From Apostichopus japonicus (lineage: Eukaryota > Echinodermata > Holothuroidea > Aspidochirotida > Stichopodidae): a stretch of 64,000 nucleotides of DNA. The position numbers and the translations under genes are program-made. Numbering within the stretch: the first letter of the stretch is position 1; each line of letters starts with the position of its first letter. Location: assembly GCF_037975245.1 (NCBI RefSeq), contig NC_092568.1, positions 16,511,001 to 16,575,000 of the forward strand. The letters run 5' to 3'. Positions 52,711 to 64,000 of the stretch are shown here, piece after piece. Under the pieces are notes generated by a model. It was not told the DNA's origin. It made no database searches and saw only the letters and a program-made list of their open reading frames with translations.

Positions 52711-55384
52711 AGTCTTGCAAGGTTCAAAGAAATGGCTCCTTACATAGTTGGCATGATTCAAATTCATCCAGTGCAAATTCATCCAGATGCAAATTCATCA
52801 ATATAATTGATCGAGAACTTGCTAGAACAGTAAGCTGTCTGAATTAGCATCTTCAGATCGAATATGGGTTTGCTGAGTTAGGGAGCAATATGTTCGAAGT
52901 AAAAGGACCAACCAATGAACACATTTGTAACATAAGAGGCAGAGATAAGACACTTTAGCAGAAATCATTATGTCTTCTTTCTGTTTATTACTGATAAATG
53001 CAAATATTTTCATTAAAAATCAATATGAAATTTCATGTTACTTTCAGAAATATATAAACAAAGCAACTTCAACAACTTCAGCTCATTCACATTCATGCTA
53101 TCAGCTAGAAAATTCACCATGAGGCACATTTTTAATGAGGCATTGATGTGAATACCACTGACATAACTTGTGCTATTCAAATGGATAAAGGGCTTGGTCA
53201 AGTCATGAATAAGGCTCTGCCCTATATATTGCACATGTACAAAAAGGGTTACTGCTGTACATGCAATACTTTTTTGATGGGGGAGAGAGGGGGGGGGGGG
53301 GAGATGTGGTAACATGTTGAAAAGACCACATCTTTTAATTTGTCATTTTTTTTTGAACATATGCAAATGCTAGAAATGAAAGCACTTGGAAATTTCTTAA
53401 AGAGATAGACAGTTGTTGCCCTTGCACTGCTTTGAAGTCTGCACCACTGTAAATATTGTTGAAGGAGTGGAGTTCTGCGAATCTTTTGATAGTTAAGTAA
53501 TAAATTTTTCTTTCACTGTTTGTTAAACAGCTCCTAGCAGTAATATGCATTTGCACGACATTGTATCTGAGGTTCATTATGTAACCGGTGTTTTCTACAT
53601 ACAGTCAAATTAAAAACCAATGTTAAACTTGTTCACCTGCAATGGTCTAAATTCAGAAAGTACATCAATATCATAACTCTTTTGCATGTTGTATAACGGT
53701 ACTGAATTTGAAGTGGATTATATTTATCAATGAATATAGCAATGTTTTGGGTAAAAGCAATTAAAGCATCCACTTGAACTTCATGTTTTCCTTGCATTGT
53801 TTGCTACTTCCTCCTATCTAGTTTCGAAAGGGACATATAGATAAATGCTCAATACCTCAAACAACATTATTTAACCTTGTTTCCCACAAAAAAATGTTCT
53901 GTCCCAGTTTCTGTAAACTACTTGGGATAAATGGAGGGGTGGGGGGGGGAGGTGTTGGACAGGTTGGGAAACTAAATATTTGACATATGTTGTATTTGAC
54001 AATAAAATTCACCTTCCAAGGAAGTAATACAGTTCTTTAAGTGGCATTTTATGAAGGACCTACAGTATGTAACGATAGCAGAATTGGTTATTGCCTCCTG
54101 CTGAAATGTCCAATAAAGACTTGCAGTATTGGAATGTTCATCAGATTCCTCATTTATAGAAACATCTGTGTTTATTGAAACTTTCCTAGGATGTTGCCAA
54201 CAAGATGCAGTTGAAGTCTACTGTACCTTGTTGTCAAAGGTGGAGCTCACAAAAAGTCCTATCAACTAGTCTTATTCAAGCAGTGGCAACATATGGGAAA
54301 AAAGAAAAGCAAAATATGGTACAATTTTGTTAATATTATTTTGAACTATTTATCCCAACACCCTATCCTCCTTTTAAGACTTTTGCAAGCTTGTAAACCA
54401 GTTACAGCACTCATGCAACATGATATGACAAAGGTTCATTGCCAGAACATGAAACTAGCAATTTGGAGTAAATTTGTGAAAAGAATGATGAAGTTAATAC
54501 ACTGAAATATTGAATGGGGCTCAAAAGAGCTTAAGAAGTCTTTTGAGGTACATTACTTGTTCTGATAAATATATTAATTGCCCTAAGATTCAGCTATTAA
54601 AGCAGCTACTAGTCAGATACTAGATAGTATGGGATCATGAAGGTTTTCAGATTTTACCTATATTGGCCTCAAATAACCTTTGACTTGGCTAAGAGCTCAG
54701 CACATGATACACCTGCATACAAACTTCCATTCATCATTCCAATATTGAACTATCATGTTAACATGGCTTTCAGATTCAGATATCTAGTTATCTCACATGG
54801 GCTTCTGCTATACTGTTTATAGAATAGTACTCAATGTCAGAAACCTATATGCACTACATATGACTACCAACTTTTCCTTGTTGAGTTAGATGCTCTATGT
54901 TACTCTACTGACCTTGAGTAGCCTCGACCCTCAATGAGGCCAACACCTACTGAAAATTCCAGTATAAATATAAAATTAATGAAATGATTCAGAAAATACT
55001 TTAACAGAAAGGAAAACTATTATAAACACTTCTGTTCATACTGACCTCAGCGTAAACAATTTAGAGACCAAGAACATATGGTATAATAACTATTAGCTAA
55101 CATTTCTTCCTTCTACTCTGCAATTTTGAGAGAACAATAAGCAAACCTGATACTGGCAATGTAACATGGCAACAATCACAATAATTCACAAATGACATCA
55201 GAAAAAGTAGCAACCATGACAATGATGATGATTTGAAAATCTTAATGAGCAATCCTAAATGTAACTAGAATTTCACTTTTAGTAGAGCAGGGTTCTCACA
55301 AGCTGGTTCTAACCTGGCGGTGGTCGTGGTTTGAATATGATTTTGCCTCTCCCTGCATGGTTTGAAAGTTGAGCGCCCGGGCTG
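52711..55384. other. No gene seen
   Basis: AT-rich sequence with a G run at ~53289-53301 and another at ~53940. Neither strand shows a convincing exon, RNA gene or complete element. Confidence 0.5.
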
Positions 55385-56735
55385 AACATTTATGAACCAG
55401 GAAAAGCTTGCTGCCACTTATCTGGTCCGAAAAAATTATAGCATGAGGTAAATTTCCTCCTGGGTGCATAATTATCATAACAGTTCAAGAATTTTTACCA
55501 AAGGTGATCATATTTGAATATCTGGAGTCGGCTCGGACTTGAAAGGTCTTGGATTTGGCTCATACCAAGTGGGGTCGGACTTGGCTCAAACTCTGGCTAA
55601 TTGGACTCGACTACAGCTCTGCCATAAATATAAAAAGATAATGGATTGTTAATAATTTATTATATGATGTTGAGAAGGTAGAGACTTAGAAAGTTAACTC
55701 CTAAATGTAATGGATAGCATTAAACTCTTCGTTTCACTAACAAAAGGATTCTCAAATACAGTACTAGCAACATTACAGCTAAAATAATGGATCACCAATA
55801 CGATGCAGTGAAAAAAGGGAGTTTAATAAAGAGCATCCCTCAATGTAATGACTAGGATAAAACTCTTAGTTTCACTAACAAAAGGATACCACATGCAGTA
55901 CCAACAAGAGGGATGCCCATTATATTGAGGGTCCACTAGACTTGCTAGACCCAACACCCCCATTGTGGGAAGCATTATTGAGCGTCTAGTTAGCATTTAT
56001 TGGGTAACTGAAGTATTGAAGGACCTTGGTGTCTCCCCTCCCAGTAGTTTTATAACATTTATGAACCAGGAAGAGCTTGCTGTCACTTATCTGGTCCGAA
56101 AAAATTATAGCATGAGGTAAATTTCCTCCTGGGTGCATAATTATCATAACAGTTCAAGAATTTTTACCAAAGGTGATCTTTGGTATCTGGAGTCGGCTCG
56201 GACTTGAGGGGTCTTGTATTTGGCTCAGACAAGATGGACTCGGACTTGGATCGGGCTCTGGGTAATTGGACTCGACTACAGCTCTGCCATAAATATAAAG
56301 AGATAATGGATTGTTAATAATTTATGATATGATGTTGTGAAGGTAGACACTTAGAGAGTACTCCTAAATGTAATGGATAGCATTTAACTCTTCGTTTCAC
56401 TAACAAAAGGATTCTCAAATACAGTACTAGCAACATTACAACTAGAATAGTTGATTACCAATACGCTGCAGTGAAGTAAAGGAGTTTAATAAAGAGCATC
56501 CCTCAATGTAATGACTAGGATGAAACTCTTAGTTTCACTAACAAAAGTATACCACATGCAGTACCAGCATGGGGGGGGGGGGGGGAGGATGCCCATTACA
56601 TTGAGGGTCCACTAGACTTAAGGTTTGCTAGATCCAACATCCCCATTGTGGGAAGCATTATTGAGCATCTAGTTAGCATTAATTGGGTAACTGAAGTATT
56701 AAAAGACCTTGGTGTCTCCCCTCCCAGCAGTATAA
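55385..56735. repeat. ~670 bp tandem duplication with nested ~115 bp repeats
   Basis: Units 55385-56053 and 56054-~56735 both start AACATTTATGAACCAGGAA and end CTCCCCTCCCAG(T/C)AGT. Inside each, shorter blocks recur (AATGGAT, GTAATG.(A/C)TAG, CTCTT(C/A)GTTTCACTAAC, AAAAGGAT). A third degraded stretch continues to ~56990. Similarity between the large units is high, with small indels and a G run only in unit 2 (~56573). Confidence 0.9.
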
Positions 56736-57159
56736 CAACTGGAATAATGGATTGGTGAAACAATGTTTTATTTGATACAGTGAAGTAAGGGAGTTACATG
56801 AATAATAGTTAATGTAATGAATATGATTAAAATCTTTGTTTTACTAACGAAAATTATTCTCAAATACAGCAACATAAGAATTTGTATAAATGGATTATTA
56901 ATAATGAATTTTATGATGCTGTAAAGGAAGAAAATTCATTAACAAATTTTAATTTGTATGCTGCATGTCATATACCTGTCCAGAAACTAAAAAGAAAAAT
57001 TCAAACTCATAGAATGCACCGTACCTGGCTCCAAGCAATGACATATAAATCTAGTCCTCATTATATCTACAGAAGTTGTTTGTCCAATTTTAATCGAAAG
57101 CCTTTCCTTTCATTGAAAATTTTGATCTTCAGTAAATATATTCTTCTGTCTGCAGATTT

Positions 57160-57240
57160 TATTGATTTTATTTTATTTTGATTTTATTTGATTTGATTTT
57201 ATTTTATTTTGATTTTATTATTGATTTTATTTTATTGACA
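57160..57240. repeat. T-rich low-complexity repeat (TTTTATTTGAT-like)
   Basis: Runs of TTTTATT and TTGATTTTATT repeated irregularly directly after the degenerate tandem repeat. Confidence 0.85.
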
Positions 57241-60200
57241 GTACTTCCCTTCTCTTGTGGAGAAATTCCATCAGCTCTCGTTAACCTACAATGAACCAAA
57301 ACAACATTTCAATCATATGTCAAAGTTTCACTGAAGTACATTCCATGTAAATATTTTTTTAAAGCCTCACATTTTGATATTGACATTGTTGCAAAAGGTA
57401 CAAATAAACACATCATAATCAAGGTTAAAATGTGATGGTGTGTTAACACCTCAAGTCTTTGCTTCACAATCCTACCTACAATTCATTCCAGCCTGCCAGA
57501 TGGCAGATTTACAGTACATTTGGTTTTCAAAGACTACACATTAAGTCATTTCAATTCGGATAACATTCTATGATGGTGGAAGTAGCAAAGTAAACCAAAA
57601 GGTTTGGCAGTGGACTTGGTGGGAAGTGGAAAGTCTTTCTTACATTACTTTGTTAGCCGTTGCCTTAGATCGTTTACAGTTTTTGAAAATAAACAGCAAA
57701 TTTTCATCATCTTTGTTCGTGTTGAAACTTAGTACAGTAAATTTATATTATGTATAGTGTGTGTTGATCAGACTTAGAGGATATTAAAGGGAAGACTTTA
57801 GAAAACTAACTTCAGGTCATAGGGATTTAAAATATATCTCACAGTCAATACTTACTGAATATTAAAGACAACTGGGATGTTTGCAATATATGCTTGTGAG
57901 AGCTCCTTATTTCCATATAAGCCATTTCTCTCTGCATCCCATGGTCAGCATGAACCAGCAGCTCAAAGTTACAGTATTTTGATATCCTGTGTCGACCTTG
58001 AAATTGCAGCCCTGTACTTCTTGCAATAAAGTGGAGCATATCTGCTGTGGTGTTCTCATTCTGCATTCATGCATTCCTCAAATTGTGCCAAATTTGAGCC
58101 ATCTTTTCTGACAAGAGAATGAACATAAATAAGTCCAGATAATTGTTTCATAAATTGCAAGTGGAAGTCTTGACAGTGCAGTTCCCTATTTGATGTCAAT
58201 ACTTAGTGTACTGTACATGTTGTCCAATATTCATGTCAGTTTAGTTAATTTAGCTATCACTTTTTTCATGGAAACCGCATATGCAACAATTGAGAAAAAT
58301 GCCACACTACTAAGTTTGAATATTGATCTATTATTTGGTATGTAAGTTGTACCCAGGAATTTAGCATGCAATCACTTCAAGAGATTGACTGAGTATTCAT
58401 GCATGGTTCAATGCCTCATCCCGCATGCAGTTCATTTACTAAAAAATTGCATGCACCCTAGACTATGTATACCGGTACATTTAGTCCCTCAACGTATCAT
58501 TTAGGGTTTAAGCTCAGGACTACTCGTGTACACAGACTTTGGAATTATGACTGAGTTCATTTTTAATGTTTGGTTTCAATGATGTTGAAACTTTCCACTC
58601 ACGATGGCATATGTGTGCGTGTGCATTGGTAGGAGTACTGTGTTTGTGATCCTAGCTTGTAAACACAGTTTCTCATGACAGTAAGCTTTATTGGACAGAT
58701 CTCATAGTTGGTACAGTATGTATGTATATATGCATCACAAGTACAAGAAGCCTATTGTTTTTGGTGAAGGTCAAAGGTAATTTAGGTAAAAATGGTCAAA
58801 TTGTGAAAACTCAATTTGAAGCATGCATAGATCTATTTATTGGTATGTCTAGGCCAGTGGTTGGGTCAACAGGGCAAACTTGTGAAAACCTTATTTAAAC
58901 CATGCGTCTCAAAGCAGGGTACACTAGCTTGCAGAGATATATAATGTTTAGTATCATGTTATATCGCTACAGAAGGCTTTCAGTGGTCTTTTTAGATCCC
59001 CAACTGTCACTTTGAAAATGTTGTTTATCACAGTTCTCAATAGTTTTTTGCTGTATATTATTAAGATACAATAAGTTGTACATGCAGCCTACACATATAC
59101 AGTAGCATGGACATGAGAACTATGTAGTGCCTGTTGAACATTAGTCTTGTGCATTTTCATGTTACTTACTAACACCAAATTACTGCACACAGATGGTCAT
59201 TTTTAAAAGTATGAAAACTGAATACAATCAAGAGCTTTCATTTGGACATGATACCCAATATGAAACTACTTTAGTTGCACATACTGTATGTATGCTGGTT
59301 TTTATCATGAATGATTTTTATAGGAGCCATGAATTTTTTTTAATTTTTTATGAAGTAGGTCTGGATTCCCTTGGCATTATAACCTGATTGAAATTTAACC
59401 GCTGTGATTGCACTAATATGTGAGACCATTGATCAACCTAATTAATAGCTTTTAATGATGAAGACACTGATAACAATTTCATAACTCATTAGTGTGAACA
59501 CAATGCAAGGTTCAATGAGGTACTGTTTATTTCCTTAAAATGCATAGCTGGTGGTTTTTCAACATACTCTAATCCTTTCAAATATGTTACATTGAATCTT
59601 TACACTTTTCCATTGATATATCACAGACTGTGTTTTTTTGTTATGGGACTCCGTAAAACTGGATCAAACCTAGCAATTTTGGACAAGGAATTTGCTCTTT
59701 TTGCAAAAACTCAAGCCATGATTCATCCCATAAGTGCTCAAGTGACTGTACAGTAGGTCACCCTGTGAAGGCATTGTGGGACTTTGAGGAATACTTTTGA
59801 TCAAGCTATTACTTCAGCACTATTAACACTACCCACATCATAACGTTAATATCAAAATGCCTAAATTACTTAGCCATGATTGCTTTGTTATTCTAAAATG
59901 AATACTCAATTGTTTACTCTCAGCCATGATTCATCCCATAGGTGCAGGGGGAAAAAACTCATGTTACAGTACAAAAAAATGTTGTACACTGCTACACTGA
60001 GGCCCTGTGTGACTTAGTTCTCTGAATCAGAGCCAATGACACACCACTACTACTGTACGCACAGGGCTTAGTGATGCACACTAACACATATAGAGAATAT
60101 TGTGGGGATGAATATTGTACTGAGACGGCAAACGTTTTCACATTTTTTACTTTTGTAACTCGTTTATGGAATCTGTCAGGCCCTTTCTTTTACTGTAGTG

Positions 60201-60330
60201 TTCCGTTTGCTTGTGTATCTGTTTTTGTGGAGTTGTGACTTTCTGACTGCCTTATTTTATGTCAGAGAGATTGAGACGTACCCAAAGATTTATATTTCGT
60301 GAAATGGTTCAAAATTGCATCGCTCGAATG
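57241..60330. other. No gene seen; one reversed TGACCTTTGACC repeat
   Basis: AT-rich. Around 58765-58950, GAAGGTCAAAGGTAATTT and neighbouring blocks are reverse-orientation units of the repeat family at 2000 and 26740. Nothing else is supported. Confidence 0.5.
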
Positions 60331-60756
60331 CAAGTTCTTTCATACTCCTAAATTGACACATCTGTCGATGAGCTTACTGTAGTGAAGGCCTAAGTAAACA
60401 TCCATTATCTTTGGATGCTGTTTGCTATGCTCTGAGCCTCTAACTTCAGAAAGGTCAGGTCCCAGAGATTAGTGGTATTATATTGAGGTAATTTTGGTTA
60501 TTTTTAGGGAGTAAGATTTCCAAATGCCCCAAAACATGCATAGAAACAATTTGATCAGCAAATACCTGAAATGGATTCAAACTCATGAAATATTTAACTC
60601 TGCTTGGCTGCAAAAAGTTATGGTTGCCTGCTGTATAGTTGCTAGTACTAGCTACAGTAGTAGTAGGCTAGTATATAGTAATAGTAGCCTAGTACTAGTA
60701 GGCCTAGGCTAGGCCTAGTAATATTTGGAGGTGCGTCAATTATTAAGCCTTTACTT
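60331..60756 (+). mobile_element. GTGCGTCAATTA-family MITE, 5' truncated, with CTAG-rich insert
   Basis: Starts at the internal CAAGTTCTTTCATAC block and runs to GTGCGTCAATTATTAAGCC. Between 60645 and 60725, CTAGTA / TAGGCCTAG units replace the usual sequence, forming a self-complementary stretch. Confidence 0.75.
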
Positions 60757-61615
60757 TAAAAGATCTGGAAGATCACCAGGCTGCAAAATGTGTAGGTTGA
60801 CCAGTCTGTTACAAGTATATACTTTAATTTATGCATATTCCGAGTATCAGCAAAGGCAGTAGCAGGCAGCTGTGATTTACCATAGCCAGTAATACTGATA
60901 GGTCCAATTTAGGGCTAACGTTAGGCCTAGGCTAGTCTACTCTAACTCTAACCATGGTCTTAATTTATTTGTGTTCAGCATGAAGGTATTTACTCTAAAT
61001 GTTATTAATATATCCGGAACACTTTTAAGGAATTTACTTACAATGCATACACTGCACCAAAGTCCAAAAGCCAACTTCAAATGGGCAACGTTTACGGTAA
61101 CCTGCGGCACTTTCCTTTGTAGACTACATACATGGCCAGGCCACATAAAGTAACGTTGAATGTAGGCTATTGGGATAGCAACGATACGATCCGATCGACT
61201 GCCCTGCCACCGAACACAGAAAGAACTGCTTATATGTGGGGGCGTTGTTTCGTTACGTGTAAATTTGCCAGTTAAAATAGAAACTCTTATTTTCTTAAAT
61301 ATCCCAAATTAATGGAAGAAAAAGTACAATTACGAAGATTTCAGTGTAATTAGAGGAACCTATAAGTTTCGGAACTATATATAGCCGCATTTGGTCAAAA
61401 TCGAGGTGTAAAGTTGGGATCAACATATATACCATGTTCGTAATTCTGTTATATACCCTTCGGAATTACCTCCACTTTTGAGGGGAAATTTTACCCTTTA
61501 AATGAACGATTTTTTTTTTGTAACTTCGGAATTGAAAAGTTTATGAGGTTTTCTCTTAACTCGAAATAATCATTCCTCAAAGGAAGTGAAATTGATTGAA
61601 CAAGAAGACCCTAGA

Positions 61616-61701
61616 CTTAGGTTTACCTGGTGTCAGGTAAACCTATCCCCGAGGTAAACCTAAGTCCCAGCTATCATGCGTTGAAGTAAACAAATATACC
61701 A

Positions 61702-61736
<35 letters not shown>
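61616..61736. repeat. TTAGGTTTACCT inverted repeat next to (TA)n
   Basis: CTTAGGTTTACCT and AGGTAAACCTAAG (61616-61664) form a hairpin with an additional copy between them, followed by (TA)n at 61707-61736. A related arrangement in reverse lies at 43096-43310. Confidence 0.7.
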
Positions 61737-61738
<2 letters not shown>

Positions 61739-61892
61739 TCAGACCAAATTGCGTGAAAAGTCAAGAGGGCGAGCTACTAAAAATACTATTGAATTAAGTA
61801 CATTTGATCGAGTGTTACTCATTTTTAAGGGGTGCGAGCCTGTACTCCGGCCTTTCAACTCATTGGATCGCTCCTTTTTGCCCCTACCTTAG

Positions 61893-63959
61893 ACCTTGGA
61901 CCTCACTGACGTGAGATGTTACCCTGACCTTGAATGGAACTCTACCGTTCCTCGATCTACCAATTCCTCATTTGACAAAGCATCTCTTCCGATGTGCCCT
62001 CTGCAACCACTAAAGGTAAGCATCTTCTTGCACAACGTCGGTTATATCCGTTGCTGTTTATCATAAGAAAATAAATAAAATAATGTGCTATTGCCTCCTA
62101 GTATAATGTTCATTTCGATGTTTCATATATTACAGCTATAATCCTCACTTTCTTTGTAACCAATGAATGCTTAACAGAACTGATCCTTGGAACCTTTCCA
62201 ATTGACAACCTTCCCCACCCCGGGGGTTATGAGGGGCAGTTGGGGAAGAGGAAAGGGTAGAAAGGGAACGATGAAGGCACTATAGACGGGTATTGGAGAG
62301 CAAGGTGGGAGACGTGCAAGATACTAAAAAAAAAAAGACTTTAATCAAAGTTACACAATAACATCGAAGCCAACTTGAAAACTTTCATATTTTTAGAAGA
62401 AAATGTATGTTTTTCTCATAATATCTTCATTCTAAAGTTATTGATGTTTATATTTATATGTGTTTTATAACACCAGAGATAATTTGATTTTACAATTCAT
62501 GAAGTAATTTTATGATAAGAAGTGAAGCTATAAATTAATGCTCTTTATTGCAACATCTAAACTGTGCCTATGATTTCATCATTAGAAGACGCCTTCAAAT
62601 TGTCCTAACTCTCAATCGTTTACAAGTTAATGTACAATTTAAGAAAAGCAGTTGGTACATTATGTACTACAAACAAGTCCGTAAATGATATGTGAAATTT
62701 CTAAACTGGTATATAAACGCTTATATACCGATTGTTAATGGCAGCTGTAGAAATCAAATGAATTTTTCATACGGCTGAAATATTTATTCATTGCCCCAGT
62801 CAAGTCATTTATATTCTTTCTCTGTAAATATTCCGGAGATATTGCAGAAAGTTAAATATATTTAAAATAAACTTAAAATATTAAATGCAATACAAACAAA
62901 AAGACAAAACTACGGATATCAAAAGATAGGTACTGATATGGAAAGATAGGTGAAATACACAGCAAACAAATAAATTTAATATATACCAACCTCACGCAAG
63001 TATATAATGGACTAAGAATTATACTAAGATGTCTCGTGTTTACAATTTAGAGATTTTTTATTTATATATCATCTGTATATATCGAAGCATAATCTTAATT
63101 AGTAAATAGTAAAGTCAACTTGTTAATTTTCTTCATGTTTTTTTTCCACAGATGACGGTTCAGGACACAACTAACAACTTACGAAATAAGGTAATTTTCG
63201 TTTTACATTTCACTGTCTGCCAGTGTAAGTCCTTTAGTATGGAGTCATGGAGTCTCCACGTCTATGTAGCTCCATTCAAAGACCATATTTAACTTCTGAC
63301 TTGGAGCTCTGTCTTATTACAATAGGAAAAAGAATGGTATCGCCTTTGTGTTATCCCGGTATGTTGGTGTACGTGTACTTTCAACAAAATGCTGATCTTG
63401 AGAGTAAGTGCATGCCTCTTTCATCCACCACCCCCCCCCCCTTCGTAAGAGAAATCAAGTATCATGCCATTAACATTAAAATTAGGAATAAATATAATTT
63501 TTTACATTTCGCAGATATGCTTCAAATATGCTAAGACCAACCTGACGAATACCGAAGATGAATATTCACAGATTCAGAATGATCACGTGACTACTGGAGC
63601 AAACACTAAACACCTCTTATCCTCCCTCGTATACTGCATGATTGACCAATACCACAAAGTTAACCACCGAGTCCAGCGAATAACTAGAGAAGCATTCGTG
63701 GATCTACATTCATGGACAAAGTACATCTTTGACATCCTTTCATCATCGGTGGACGAGTTGCTAGTCTTTCATAGAGAATTCATCTCCTTCGTTTATCAAG
63801 TCTTCTTCGGTATGCTTAGTTACTTCGAGCAGATTCCAATTGAGAACTCAATGGATTATCAATGGAATATGACTTGCCCAATTACTACCAAGAATGATCG
63901 ACTGAAGGACGCCCTCTGTTATCTTCAAATGACCACCTTACTGTTTGTACTTACTTGTG
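61893..63959 (+). CDS. Unrecognised multi-exon gene, partial at both ends
   Basis: Three exons join in phase: 61893-62015 (after CCTTAG, donor GTAAGC), 63152-63190 (after CCACAG, donor GTAATT) and 63515-63959 (after TCGCAG, donor GTAAGT). The third exon alone is open for 148 codons and the joined frame for ~202, with no stop. The protein has N-glycosylation sequons (NST, NSS, NLT), scattered Cys, a hydrophobic/aromatic stretch (~LLVFHREFISFVYQVFFGML) and ends CYLQMTTLLFVLTC before the donor. I do not recognise the family. A secreted or membrane protein is possible. Further exons must lie beyond the window end, and exon 61893 has an acceptor, so there is at least one upstream exon; the signal-peptide exon at 42624 has compatible phase 0 but is 19 kb away. 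Confidence 0.6.
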
Positions 63960-64000
63960 GTAAGTCTTGTTGGTTTCATCTCATAATCTATAAGACTGTT

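Noticed and set aside
56882-57181. 99-codon open frame
   Set aside because: Its start is a decayed continuation of the tandem repeat unit (AATGGATT.TTAATAAT), so it is repeat-derived.

Overview
The window is animal nuclear DNA. It has multi-exon genes with GT-AG introns, an AT-rich background, long (TA)n and (TG)n microsatellites, and dense short transposon remnants. Frequent TAGGCCTA-type words together with the gene content suggest a marine deuterostome, most likely an echinoderm (sea cucumber or sea urchin). That placement is an inference, not a sequence match.

Layout. Positions 1-9.2 kb hold the last eight coding exons of a purple acid phosphatase (ACP7 type) whose first exons lie upstream of the window. 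Positions 13.1-23.8 kb hold a complete second copy (12 coding exons, 431 aa) in the same orientation, so the locus is a head-to-tail tandem duplication with conserved intron positions and phases. Positions 24-31 kb are repeats: a non-LTR retrotransposon tail, a degenerate ~130 bp tandem array, hAT-type MITEs, and a ~600 bp MITE family with GTGCGTCAATTA ends. Positions 31.0-34.2 kb hold a two-exon cytosolic HSP70 (649 aa) with heat-shock elements in its promoter. Its protein ends EEVY instead of the usual EEVD.

Positions 35.9-38.5 kb hold two decayed hAT transposase copies. Positions 38.7-61 kb have no recognisable complete gene but many non-autonomous elements: a palindrome-ended element (41.97 kb), an inverted-repeat-bounded minisatellite element (48.6 kb), a 2.4 kb composite of two MITEs around repeat-rich DNA (49.6-52.1 kb), and a ~670 bp tandem duplication (55.4-56.7 kb). 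Positions 61.9-64.0 kb hold at least three exons of an unrecognised gene that continues past the window end. A possible signal-peptide exon lies at 42.6 kb.

The strongest unusual signal is the 49.6-52.1 kb composite. Its two MITE copies carry swapped 8 bp flanks (A-E-B ... B-E-A). This is expected if a DNA circle, or one unit of a tandem array, was inserted through the element. Four related MITE groups with different ends share one right-arm core, and decayed hAT transposases sit nearby, so the region looks like the relics of one hAT lineage and its derivatives.
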